Assembly (NCBI GenBank): GCA_011192195.1
Contig: DUEH01000007.1
Coordinates: 1-33,314, forward strand
Length of the DNA stretch: 33,314 bases
From: Chloroflexota bacterium
Lineage (GTDB): Bacteria; Chloroflexota; Anaerolineae; 4572-78
Direction of reading: 5' to 3'
In this document: positions 19,698 through 27,780 of the stretch, piece by piece
Position numbering within the stretch: position 1 is the stretch's first letter
How the letters are laid out: every line of letters starts with the position of its first letter
Made by a program: the position numbers and the translations under genes
Notes under the pieces: model-generated
Seen by the model: only the letters and a program-made list of their open reading frames with translations
Told to the model about the DNA's origin: nothing
Database searches by the model: none

Positions 19698-22645
19698 ACC
19701 AGAGGCACGAACACGTCTCTCTCCCCGCTTCCTCGCCCCCTTTCTCCCTTTCTCCCTTTCTCCCTTTCTCCCCTGCTCCCCTGCCCACCCGCTCCCCTGC
19801 CCACCCGCTCATTCGCCCAAACTTCCCCCAGCGCGTAAACGGTAATCGCCCGCCGCCACGCATTACCGGTATTGGCGGTGAAGGCGTCAATGACGGCGTT
19901 GGCATCAAGGGGCGTAATGCCCCAGGTTTCTTCGCCAAGCTGCGCCAGCCGCGCCGAGGCGGCATCGGGGTCAAAGAGCGGCCCCATCAATTCAGCAGTT
20001 TGAGGACTGGTGAAGGTTTCAAGCGCTTCCAAAGCGTTGCTGCGGGCGCGCGCTTCGGAGCTATCCAGAGAATCAACCACCACGTCAATGGCCTGGCTCC
20101 CGTTCTGAACAGCGAGGAGAGTAAAGATTTCATCGAGCGTGTTCTGATTTTGCTCCCGCAGCGTGTCTTGCAGCAGCGTAACGCCGGTAGAACTGGCGAA
20201 AGGAGTCATAACCTGTAAATAGCCGTGATTGCGATAAATGGCTTGCAGATTATGGTTAATATGCTCCTCGATGAGCGGGCCAAATTCCCGGCGATCAACC
20301 CGGCTCAAGACCACAGCCGCCATCTTGCGCAACGCGGGGTCGGCGGCATTCAGATGAGGCCGGACGAGCGGAATAATCGCTTTGCCCGCCCGCGCCAGAC
20401 TTTCGACGGCGGCGGCGCGAACATCGGGGCTGGCATCGTTCAGGACTTTGACCACAGCTTGTTGGCTCTTCCGGCTGTCAATACGATTCAACACGGTCAA
20501 CGCCAATTGGCGAACGCGCGCAACAGGGTCATCAAGGCGGCGGATCATTAACGCCAACACTTCCGGCGCGCGCGTTTTGGTCAACAGCAAGTCATCCGGC
20601 AGGCTGGCAAAGGCCAGCATCGCTTCCAGGCGAGGAGAATCGGCGGGGTGTTCAAGGAAGTCAGACAGGGTTTTCATCGCCCGAAAATTGGCAATTTGCC
20701 CCAGAATTTTCATTCCTTGCGCTTGTAAATGAGGGTTATCGGCGTTTAGCAGACGGTCAAGCGCGTCAACAGCAGGGCGCATCTGATAAAAATCGCCTGA
20801 TTGGGACAAAATGGAGAAAGCCTCCATGCGCACGGCTGCGTTGGAATCTTGCAGCGCATCAAGCGCCGGTTGGCGAAGCGCGGCGTCGTCAGGGCCGTTT
20901 AATGCGGCCAATGCGGACAGGGCAGACTGCCGCACCCGCCCATCGGGATCGTTCAGGCAGTGGCGAAAGGTCTGAGCAACGGCCTCTTCGCGCATATCCG
21001 CCGCCGACATCGCGTCGATAATGGCGGCGCGCGCGTAAGGCGTACCGGCGTTTGTTAGGGCGCGGGTCAAAATGGGCGCAGCCGCCGAACCGCCAATCCG
21101 GGCGATAAGCCGGGCCATAAAAATGGCAAATTCCGGGTCGTCGCTCTTTTCCAGGCGACGTTCAAGGGAGGCCAGAGCCGCCGGGTCGGTCACGCTTAAG
21201 TCTGAGGCTTCCTGAGAAAAGAGAAAAGAGTAATCTTCCTCTGCCAGCATTTTGATGAGCGCGCGACTATAAAACTTGCGCACCGTCAAAATACTGACCA
21301 GGCAAGCAACCGCCAAAATTACCATTAAACCTGATACAAACCAGAGCGTTGAAACCAGGGGCAGCAGCAGAAGCAAACCGGCTAACAACGCGCCAACCGG
21401 CGTCACCAATCCGTTGACAAAGGCGCGCGCCCGCCCTTTTACCCGCAGAGGCACGGCGTTGTAGAGCAACCCTTCCACCGGATACCAAAAGGTCAAGCGA
21501 AATACGTTGCGGTCAAGATAGGCGGCCGAAGCGGCAATCAGGATAGCTGCGTCGCCGGTTAAACCGGATGAAGCCTGCCCTGATGAAAACTGAAGGGCTA
21601 TCAACCCCAGTACGATGACCAAGTTGCTGGCGGGAAAAATCAGCGTGGCGTTGGCTACTCCCAGACGGGCAATGATGCGGCTCACGCCAAATAGCAGCAT
21701 CGGCAGGACAATGATGTTGCCCGCGCCGCGCAAGTAGCCCACAAAGTTCGATATGCTTCCTGTGGGATTGGGGCTGTCGCTGTAAACCCGCAAAAAGAGT
21801 TCGCTGGCCCGGTATTCCAGCAAGGGCATCAAAATGGTTAGCAGCAACGTTCCGGCCACCATCCAACGCAGATAGGGTGATTTAAGGGTGTAGCGAAAGC
21901 CTTCGCGGAGATTATCCAGATATGCCTGTACTGAGCCTGGCCGAGGTGAGGCGCGTTGTTTTTTGGCGCTTGCGGCGGCTGTCGAGACGACGGACGGACG
22001 TTGGGTCTTGATGAGATGCGGCATTAGCCAAACCAGCGCCATCACCACTGCGTGGGCCGCCAGCCAGGCCGTAACAACGCCGCGCGGGTCGCCCAGCCAA
22101 TAGTTCAGCAAGAAAACGCTCAACCCGCCCACAATGGCGCCCACCCTGTAACCGGCAATGATCACCGGCATCATCCGTTTGGCGGTCTGGATGTCGTAAA
22201 ATTCATTGGTGTATGTAATCAAATGGGGGCCGGCCACCGCCAGCCAGGCCAATCCGATGACGTAGAGAAAGGAGAAGGCCATATCGGAATAGCCAAGCTC
22301 AAGCAGAAGCAGTCCCAGGATAATGCCGCCTGTTTCAACCGCGAAGATGATGTTCAGGAGTTTGTCGTTGGCAATACGATCAACAAAGGGGGTATAAGCG
22401 GCAATAGCCACGATAGACAGCGCGGCGCTGAAAATAAATATCCAGGGCAGCCCTGCCAGGCCGTCCCGCTCAAGAAAAGCGGCGTAAACTATAGAGTTGC
22501 CCCACACAGTCCCCATATTGACAAACACAAACATCAAAAACAGCATCGAGACGCGAGGCCATTCGGCGGGGCGAATGTTAAAGAGCTTGCTCAGTGAAGG
22601 GATAGTTGTTCTCCCGTTATTCAGCAGCCAAACTATCAGCCACAA
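19436..22645 (-). CDS. ATP/ADP-translocase-like (MFS-fold) membrane protein with HEAT repeats, C-terminus frameshifted
   Basis: Residues 10-450 hold about 12 hydrophobic helices (NIRPAEWPRVSMLFLMFVF and onward) as in Npt/TlcA-like carriers. Residues 480-1010 are HEAT repeats (for example DPDGRVRQSALSALAAL and DASPDVRAAAVESLARAG). After residue about 985 (LGEVWANERVGRGAGG) the text is low-complexity and ends as LRWTMRVKTGL..., out of phase; the true continuation is the cNMP-binding gene at 18834-19697. The start is uncertain: TTG 22645 overlaps the ParA-like gene by 29 bases, and a CTG or the ATG of VSMLFLM are other choices; a GGGAGA lies near 22610. The full protein would be a membrane HEAT protein with a cyclic nucleotide sensor. 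It may act as a receptor and not as a carrier; that is inference. Confidence 0.8.
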   Translation of the reverse strand: MWLIVWLLNNGRTTIPSLSKLFNIRPAEWPRVSMLFLMFVFVNMGTVWGNSIVYAAFLERDGLAGLPWIFIFSAALSIVAIAAYTPFVDRIANDKLLNIIFAVETGGIILGLLLLELGYSDMAFSFLYVIGLAWLAVAGPHLITYTNEFYDIQTAKRMMPVIIAGYRVGAIVGGLSVFLLNYWLGDPRGVVTAWLAAHAVVMALVWLMPHLIKTQRPSVVSTAAASAKKQRASPRPGSVQAYLDNLREGFRYTLKSPYLRWMVAGTLLLTILMPLLEYRASELFLRVYSDSPNPTGSISNFVGYLRGAGNIIVLPMLLFGVSRIIARLGVANATLIFPASNLVIVLGLIALQFSSGQASSGLTGDAAILIAASAAYLDRNVFRLTFWYPVEGLLYNAVPLRVKGRARAFVNGLVTPVGALLAGLLLLLPLVSTLWFVSGLMVILAVACLVSILTVRKFYSRALIKMLAEEDYSFLFSQEASDLSVTDPAALASLERRLEKSDDPEFAIFMARLIARIGGSAAAPILTRALTNAGTPYARAAIIDAMSAADMREEAVAQTFRHCLNDPDGRVRQSALSALAALNGPDDAALRQPALDALQDSNAAVRMEAFSILSQSGDFYQMRPAVDALDRLLNADNPHLQAQGMKILGQIANFRAMKTLSDFLEHPADSPRLEAMLAFASLPDDLLLTKTRAPEVLALMIRRLDDPVARVRQLALTVLNRIDSRKSQQAVVKVLNDASPDVRAAAVESLARAGKAIIPLVRPHLNAADPALRKMAAVVLSRVDRREFGPLIEEHINHNLQAIYRNHGYLQVMTPFASSTGVTLLQDTLREQNQNTLDEIFTLLAVQNGSQAIDVVVDSLDSSEARARSNALEALETFTSPQTAELMGPLFDPDAASARLAQLGEETWGITPLDANAVIDAFTANTGNAWRRAITVYALGEVWANERVGRGAGGQGSRGEREKGRKGERGRGSGERDVFVPLVCWLRWTMRVKTGLRGVNRARLVEVARLIPWPLWMHLMQRFRSRLPTCPPAHLPTCPKPRPKSKPLCGPPLMTPKPKCVRPPAPPND
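19530..19571. repeat. GC-rich octamer repeat, single arm, in the cNMP gene
   Basis: About five GGTGGGCA-like units. On the - strand it gives PAHLPTRPPAYLPK at residues 43-56 of the cNMP protein. No reverse arm is close by. Confidence 0.85.
19718..19812. repeat. Octamer tract (CCCTTTCT)4 plus GC-rich units, site of a frame break
   Basis: Four exact copies of CCCTTTCT (19738-19769) follow an imperfect arm and lead into CACCCGCT/CCCCTGCC units. All three - strand frames are open here. Upstream of it the transporter-HEAT frame is the real one; downstream the cNMP frame is. A gain or loss of one 8-bp unit shifts the phase. Confidence 0.88.
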
Positions 22646-23375
22646 CCTGCAAGCTTTTGGCTATGGCGTGGTCGGGATAGTGAAGCGCAAAAATCCCCTT
22701 GCTGGCTAAAATCATCAGCTCGTCAGAGTGGGGTAAGATGGCGCCGACAGTGCAATCAAAAGTTTCTTCCATATCAGCTTGCATTTCGGCAAAATTGTAG
22801 ATGGTGGGGGCTTTGTTGACAATCAGGGTCAGGTTGGGTACTTTGAGTTTGCGCGCCACGTCAATGGTCACGCCCGTTCCCTGAATGTCCTGCTGGTCGG
22901 GGCGCATTATCAGCAGCAGGGTATCGGAAATGGCGATGGAGAGGAGCGTTTCTTCGTTGAGGCCGGGGTGGGTGTCAATCATCAGCACATCCAGGTCCAG
23001 CATTTCAATCAAATCCTGAAAGCCATCGTTGAGCAGGCCCACGTCGTAGCCATCGCGGAGGATGCGGGTTATGTCGGCGGCTTTTACGCTGGAAGGCACC
23101 AGATAGAGTTTTCCATCGCCTTGAATGTCCATTCTGGCGGTCATATCGTAGGCCGCTTCTTCAATGTCGCAGCGCTCCCAGAGAAAATCATTGAGAGTGA
23201 GGCCGGTCTCTTCCTCTTTCAGGCCAAAGAGAACGTGAATGCCCGGCGAGTTGATGTCGGTGTCTATGGCGCAAACTCGCAGCCCTTTTGCGGCCAGCAG
23301 GGCGCTGATGTTGGCGGTGGTGTTTGATTTGCCCGTACCGCCTCTAAATGAGTGAACTGAAACTATTTGGGACAT
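22617..23375 (-). CDS. ParA/MinD-like ATPase with Arg in the deviant Walker A motif
   Basis: ATG 23375 has AGGAG at good distance and starts MSQIVSVHSFRGGTGKSNTT; the longer frame upstream runs through a repeat and is not used. The 252-residue SIMIBI-class ATPase has the P-loop FRGGTGKS (residues 10-17), Walker A' VCAIDTDINSPG and Walker B VLMIDTHPGLNEET. Dimer-type family members have Lys at the position that is Arg here (K-G-G), so the signature lysine is replaced. Such proteins position cargo at the nucleoid or membrane, or act as molecular switches. It is 118 bases downstream of the cyclase gene and overlaps the transporter-HEAT gene, suggesting a shared complex with a membrane target. 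The target is unknown. Confidence 0.9.
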   Translation of the reverse strand: MSQIVSVHSFRGGTGKSNTTANISALLAAKGLRVCAIDTDINSPGIHVLFGLKEEETGLTLNDFLWERCDIEEAAYDMTARMDIQGDGKLYLVPSSVKAADITRILRDGYDVGLLNDGFQDLIEMLDLDVLMIDTHPGLNEETLLSIAISDTLLLIMRPDQQDIQGTGVTIDVARKLKVPNLTLIVNKAPTIYNFAEMQADMEETFDCTVGAILPHSDELMILASKGIFALHYPDHAIAKSLQVVADSLAAE

Positions 23376-23395
23376 GGTTTTGCTCCTGTTTGTGG

Positions 23396-23478
23396 GTTTG
23401 TAGTCAGGTACGCAACGCAGTGGAGTACCGTCCGTTGTAAAACGCCACTCCGCTATCGCTGCGAGGCTCGCTACAAAC
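23396..23478. repeat. Inverted-repeat element between the cyclase and ParA-like genes
   Basis: GTTTGTAG (23396-23403) and CTACAAAC (23471-23478) bound 83 bases with an inner pair GCAGTGGAGT / CCACTCCGC. It fills most of the 117-base gap. It may be a dispersed palindrome; it can fold in the operon mRNA. Confidence 0.6.
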
Positions 23479-23492
23479 AATTACAACGCACG

Positions 23493-26400
23493 CTATGAAT
23501 CTAACGCAGACCAGATATCTATGGAAGACGATTTCTCTCGTTTCTCTCGCTTACGGTCAAAACCGGCCCGGTAGCGTCCGGTTTTTAGCTGACGCACGTA
23601 GCCTTTTTTGATCAGATCGTCCAATGCGCTTTGAACCTGCTCCGGCGGCAACTGTAAGTCATCGGCCAATTCGGTCAGGCTCAACCTGCGCCGCATAATC
23701 TTTCTGAAGATACTGAGCGACAAAGGCGGCAAATCCAGCAAAGCCGTTGGCGAGAACGGGGTCTGCAAAACGCTTTTGGCAAACTGTTTGAGCCAGATGT
23801 GATAATCGCCCGGCGAATTGTTGGCTTGAAGAGTTTTGAGCAACTCCGTCAATCCGGCGCGCGCGCCATCCTGGAGATTATGCTTATTCAAGGCAGTTTG
23901 CGCCAATTTCAGGGCGGGTTCTGTGCGCCCTTTTTGAGCCAGCAGCCAGGCGCGCCCGCCGTCAGCCCAGGGCTGCAACTCCGGCGTTGGCTCAAGCAAA
24001 GACAACGCATCCAAATCACCGGCGACGATAGCTTGTTTTTGCCGGGCGGCGGCGTTTCCCAGGGCTGCGCTGCGGGCGTAGGCTTCGGCAGCGGCGCGGT
24101 AATCGCCGCGAAGGGCCAGCGCGTCCGCCAGGCTCTCAAGAATAGCCGCTCGTTCCGGAGCGGGCAAGTCTGGCAAAGCCAGGACTTGCTGATAGTGTTC
24201 CAGCGCGCCGGCGTATTCGCGCCGATTTCTGGCCTGATCGCCGGCGCGGCGTCCATACTGGGCCGCTTTTGCGTCATCGTCGCCGCGCAGGTAATGGTAG
24301 GCAATTAGCGAAAGGGATTGTTCAGCCTGCCCGGACCGGGCCAGCCAATCGCCTGTTTGGGTGTGCCACCCGCGCCGCTGGGAAAATGACAGGGTGTTGT
24401 AGATGGCTTCCTGCATCAAAGGGTGCTTGAAACGATAGGTTGAATTGTCTACGGCAGTCACTAACGATGCCCGCGCGGCCTCTTCTAATGCCGTAAAAAC
24501 GGTCTCCTTGTCCAGCAATTCAGCGCAAATAGCTTGCAATCCCCTGGCGTCAAAGGTAGTTCCCATCACGGCGGCCCGTTTGAGAACGTTTTGATAGGCC
24601 AGCGGAAGTTCATCCAGACGAGCCAGCAAGAGGGCGTGCAAAGAGAGAGGCAGGGCGGGCGACTCTCTGGTCCAACCGGCCCAGCCGGTATGTCTGTCCA
24701 GAAATACGGCGTCGGCCCGTTCCAGCGCCCGGCATAACTCTTGAACGTACAAAGGGTTTCCCCCTGAGCGATGATAGATCCAGCGGGTCAGGTCATCGTC
24801 CAGAGTGCGCGCTCCCAAATGATGCCGGGCCACGCCCAGCGCCGCCTCGTTATTCAAAGGGTGGAGTTTCACCAACTTCGGAGACTTGTCCTGAGCGTGG
24901 TCGAAGAATTGAAGATTGGAGATTGGAGATTGGAGATTGTTAGAGTCGTTAATCTCCAAATCTCTAATCTCCAATCTCTGAAGACGCCCGGTCAGAAGCA
25001 GCAACAGCGGCAGGTTTTGCATTTGAGACAACAACTCATTCAGCAAATCCAGCGAAGTTGCGTCCAGCCAGTCAATATCTTCCAGAATGAGCAGGAAGGG
25101 CGAACGGGCGGTCAGTTTTTTGAACAGGACAGTCAGAATGTGAAGCGGGTCAACATCCGCTTCATCCGAAGCGCCCGATTCCCCCAAAGTGGCCTCTGCG
25201 GGCAGGTTCAGCAAATCGGCCAAGCGATTCTCCCACCGAGACAGGCCCAACGCGGCCAACTCCACCGACAGGCGTTCTCGCTGCTGAATTGCGTCGCCGC
25301 CGCCATCGGGGTCCAGCCAGCCAATCAATAAATCCAGCCAGGGAAAGAGGGGGACGTGCTTGCCGTGGGGTTGGCAGCGCCCAATCAAAATTGGCAAATC
25401 CTTTGCCTGCGCCGCCTGCGCCAGATGTGTAGCCAGCGCGGTTTTTCCCAGACCGGTTTCGGCAATGAGCAGCAGAACGCCTCCCTTGCCGTTTTGCAAA
25501 GCGTTCAGCGCGCCGGTCAAAAAATCCTGCTCAATTTCCCGACCCAGCAGCGGGCGTTCCAAAGGCTGCAATTGCGCGCCGTAACGCACATTGCGCACGT
25601 TGACAATAACCACCCGGCCATCTATGCCCTTCAACTCAACCGCCGGAAGTTCCTCGCCCACAAAAGCAGAGCGGGCGTCGCTCCAGATGTCGGAATCCAC
25701 AATCACCTGGCCCGGCCTGGCCTGACTCATCAGCCGCGCTCCTCTATTGACCGCCGGCCCGGCAATGACCGATTCGCGGCGGTAGCGGGCGCCAATTTCG
25801 CCGTTGAAGACCAGCCCGTGGGTAATGCCGCCTCGCTGGCGGAGGGGCGGATCCAGTTCAAATTCCCTATTGACCTGATCCAGCATTTGCGCCAGTTGCA
25901 GCGCGGCAGAGATGGCGTAGCGCGTGGTTCCTTCGTGCATTTTGGGGGAGCCGTAAGTGTTGAGCAAGAAAAACCCTTTGGCGCAGGCGTCTACCTGACT
26001 GATAACGCCTTCGTGCCGGGTGACAATCTCTTCGGCGCGAAGGAAGTAGCGCTGCAAAACCTGAGTAGCCAGTTCCGGGCCGCGCGCTGTCGCCAATTCT
26101 TCCAGCCCCAGCAGATTGATGTACTGCACCGCCGTAGGTCTAAACTCTGACTCTAAATGGCGATGGCGTTTTGTATTCACCAGACGGGCCAGCATATCTT
26201 CCGGCAGAAAAGGGGCCAAGCGTTCAACGTGTTGCAGCGAAACGTTCAGGGTTTGCAATACGTCGGGGAGGTCTTTGCTCAACAGAAGGGCGCCGCCTCG
26301 CTTGCGTGTGGGGGGCGATACTTCGTAATCGCCCAAATCGTCGCCCAGATCATCCACCACCTGCGCGCCGTTCAGGGTGAAATGCCCGGCGGCAGCTTGA

Positions 26401-27131
26401 CGCGCGCTCTCTCCCAAAAAGACGCGGCCCGGTTCGGCCTGAGCTTCTGCCAGCATTGCAGCGTGAACGCCCGATCCGCTGACCAGCAGTTCCATTCGCT
26501 CTGCATCCCCAACCACGCCGGCGTAAGCCTGACCGCGCTCTACGCCAATGCGCATCGAAAGGCTGCATTGACCAAATTCATTCTCGAAGGTGGAAAATGG
26601 CTTTATGGCGCGCTGCATTCGCAGTCCGGCCCGCGCCGCCTGAAGGGTATCTTCCGCATCATCCTGAGCCGGAAAATAAGCCAGCGCGGCGTCGCCGGCG
26701 AAGATCAACAAATCGCCCCCGGAAGCAATGAGCGGGTCCAGCAAGCTGCTAAACAGCTTGTTCAGCATCCGGTTCATCTCTTCCTGCCCGCGAGCGCGTC
26801 CCTGCCGGGCCAATAATTCGGTCAGCGCGGTGAAGCCTTTCAGGTCGGCGTGCATAAAGCTGCCGCTCAAAATTTCGCCGCGCGCCTGGCCGGGAAGCGG
26901 GGCCAGTTCGATGAGGTAGCGGGGCATATATTGAAGCAGCGTCCGGCGCAGCGGCTCCAGAGCGCGATTAGCCTTGAGCAGTTGCTGCGCCGCCCGACGC
27001 TGGGCAGCGTCATCAAGCTGCCGCAGATCATCCGGCAGGGCCAGCAGCCGATTGAATGTCTCGGCGGGCAGGTAGCGGGCCAATCGAGGGCGTATAGTTG
27101 ACCAGACTGGTGTGGTTGTTAAAGCGCTCAT
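23493..27131 (-). CDS. Soluble adenylyl-cyclase-like protein: two class III cyclase domains, NTPase, TPR-like region, winged helix
   Basis: The 1212-residue protein (ATG 27131, weak ribosome site) has the architecture of mammalian sAC and bacterial CyaB-type relatives. The first cyclase domain gives the two metal Asp: D96 (MHADLKGFTAL) and D147 (IFAGDAAL). It lacks the Asn/Arg pair (SGSGVHAAML). The second has Asn339 at the first Asp site (VQYINLLGLE) but keeps N462 and R466 (PAVNRGARLM). So one composite active site is expected between the two. LLGREIEQDF precedes a P-loop, AETGLGKTA (K563, T564), with Walker B LLILEDIDWLD. Then follow helical TPR-like repeats (EYAGALEHYQQVLALPDL) and a terminal winged helix (SLTELADDLQLPPEQVQSAL). 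A repeat element is inserted in the NTPase at about residues 717-745. It heads the - strand cluster with the cNMP-binding protein. Confidence 0.92.
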   Translation of the reverse strand: MSALTTTPVWSTIRPRLARYLPAETFNRLLALPDDLRQLDDAAQRRAAQQLLKANRALEPLRRTLLQYMPRYLIELAPLPGQARGEILSGSFMHADLKGFTALTELLARQGRARGQEEMNRMLNKLFSSLLDPLIASGGDLLIFAGDAALAYFPAQDDAEDTLQAARAGLRMQRAIKPFSTFENEFGQCSLSMRIGVERGQAYAGVVGDAERMELLVSGSGVHAAMLAEAQAEPGRVFLGESARQAAAGHFTLNGAQVVDDLGDDLGDYEVSPPTRKRGGALLLSKDLPDVLQTLNVSLQHVERLAPFLPEDMLARLVNTKRHRHLESEFRPTAVQYINLLGLEELATARGPELATQVLQRYFLRAEEIVTRHEGVISQVDACAKGFFLLNTYGSPKMHEGTTRYAISAALQLAQMLDQVNREFELDPPLRQRGGITHGLVFNGEIGARYRRESVIAGPAVNRGARLMSQARPGQVIVDSDIWSDARSAFVGEELPAVELKGIDGRVVIVNVRNVRYGAQLQPLERPLLGREIEQDFLTGALNALQNGKGGVLLLIAETGLGKTALATHLAQAAQAKDLPILIGRCQPHGKHVPLFPWLDLLIGWLDPDGGGDAIQQRERLSVELAALGLSRWENRLADLLNLPAEATLGESGASDEADVDPLHILTVLFKKLTARSPFLLILEDIDWLDATSLDLLNELLSQMQNLPLLLLLTGRLQRLEIRDLEINDSNNLQSPISNLQFFDHAQDKSPKLVKLHPLNNEAALGVARHHLGARTLDDDLTRWIYHRSGGNPLYVQELCRALERADAVFLDRHTGWAGWTRESPALPLSLHALLLARLDELPLAYQNVLKRAAVMGTTFDARGLQAICAELLDKETVFTALEEAARASLVTAVDNSTYRFKHPLMQEAIYNTLSFSQRRGWHTQTGDWLARSGQAEQSLSLIAYHYLRGDDDAKAAQYGRRAGDQARNRREYAGALEHYQQVLALPDLPAPERAAILESLADALALRGDYRAAAEAYARSAALGNAAARQKQAIVAGDLDALSLLEPTPELQPWADGGRAWLLAQKGRTEPALKLAQTALNKHNLQDGARAGLTELLKTLQANNSPGDYHIWLKQFAKSVLQTPFSPTALLDLPPLSLSIFRKIMRRRLSLTELADDLQLPPEQVQSALDDLIKKGYVRQLKTGRYRAGFDRKREKREKSSSIDIWSALDS
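24876..24978. repeat. Heptamer palindrome (GATTGGA)n plus adjacent GCTCAGGACA-family copy in the cyclase gene
   Basis: GATTGGA units at 24912-24939 face TCCAATC-like units at 24950-24978, coding for LQRLEIRDLEIND and LQSPISNLQF. Directly beside them (24876-24906) CTTCGGAGACTTG and CTGAGCGTGGTCGAAG encode FDHAQDKSPKL. Two different repeat families sit side by side in one NTPase loop. Confidence 0.85.
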
Positions 27132-27350
27132 TTGAGATACAAATTTGGAAGCTGAAGGTTGGATGCCCCCCGCTGGGTGGTGTTAGCTGAGATGGCGCTT
27201 CAGACAGCTTTTAACTTTGGGGGGATGGTCGTTTGCGGTTCATGGTAGCAGTCTTGCCTGATTTTCACAAAATTTACGTGTTGGCTTGGCTGCTAATTCT
27301 GTACGCGCTCATCCCCTCTAGCCTTTACAAAATACCTGTGTTAAAATGTT
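27132..27350. other. Upstream region of the cyclase gene
   Basis: No gene is seen in these 219 bases. On the - strand a weak promoter-like pair TTGTGA, 17 bases, TACCAT lies near 27240-27270 and could serve the cyclase operon. I see no clear operator. Confidence 0.3.
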
Positions 27351-27520
27351 GGCACTGGTTCAGTTGAATGGGAATGAGATTTTTCAACACCAGACGAAGG
27401 ACGAAAGACAAAGGACGAAGGGAATTAGCGGACAAAATCCGTCCTTCGTCCTTCATCTTTCGTCGAAAAGTGGCGAATGACAGGCCGTCAAACCAAATCC
27501 CATACAACTGAACCAGTGCC
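27351..27520. mobile_element. 170-bp MITE-like element with 23-bp terminal inverted repeats and inner heptamer palindrome
   Basis: The ends, GGCACTGGTTCAGTTG... (27351-27373) and ...CAACTGAACCAGTGCC (27498-27520), match at 22 of 23 positions. In the centre GACGAAG units (27393-27421) face GTCCTTC units (27440-27465). There is no transposase frame. The GGCACTG terminus recalls IS6/IS26-family ends, but that is only an analogy, and no target duplication is obvious. Confidence 0.7.
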
Positions 27521-27724
27521 GGAGAATTTGAATGACGAATTTGCCGACCACCTGTCCCTCAAATTCTCAAAGCGCACCGTCCGAAAGCGCCATAGGTGAG
27601 CGTAGCCGAAGTATCGGCAAAATGCCGGTTACAGTTTCACTTCCTGCGGTCGCTGTAACCATCACTGTCGCGGCTTAAGTTGGTAGTCTGGTTCCACAAC
27701 ATTTGCGCCGTCCGCGAGATTTTT
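27521..27724. repeat. Intergenic stretch with two further inverted repeats
   Basis: GAGAATTTGA (27522-27531) and TCAAATTCTC (27559-27568) are perfect inverted repeats; GGTTACAG and CTGTAACC (27627-27660) are another. A copy of the CTTCGGCTACGCTC repeat lies reversed at 27595-27613. No gene is seen. Confidence 0.6.
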
Positions 27725-27754
27725 TTGGACTTTACTGGAACAGGCGCTTATAGT
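27725..27754 (+). promoter_or_regulatory. Likely sigma-70-type promoter for the DUF2157 operon
   Basis: TTGGAC (27725-27730), 18 bases, TATAGT (27749-27754), with the start codon at 27781 and AAGGA at about 27768. It agrees with the consensus at 4 of 6 and 5 of 6 positions. Confidence 0.45.
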
Positions 27755-27780
27755 AGAATGATATGTAAAAGGACACACCT

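Noticed and set aside
19675-19974. Third open frame of 99 codons over the octamer tract
   Set aside because: It has no domain match and is open only because the tract lacks stops in any phase; the HEAT and cNMP signals are in the other two frames.
23376-23480. Longer N-terminus for the ParA-like protein
   Set aside because: It runs through the 23396-23478 palindrome; the ATG at 23375 has a clear AGGAG and starts the family fold.
27210-27290. CRP-like operator upstream of the cyclase gene
   Set aside because: Only a TGTGA half-site is present; the TCACA half is missing at the required spacing.
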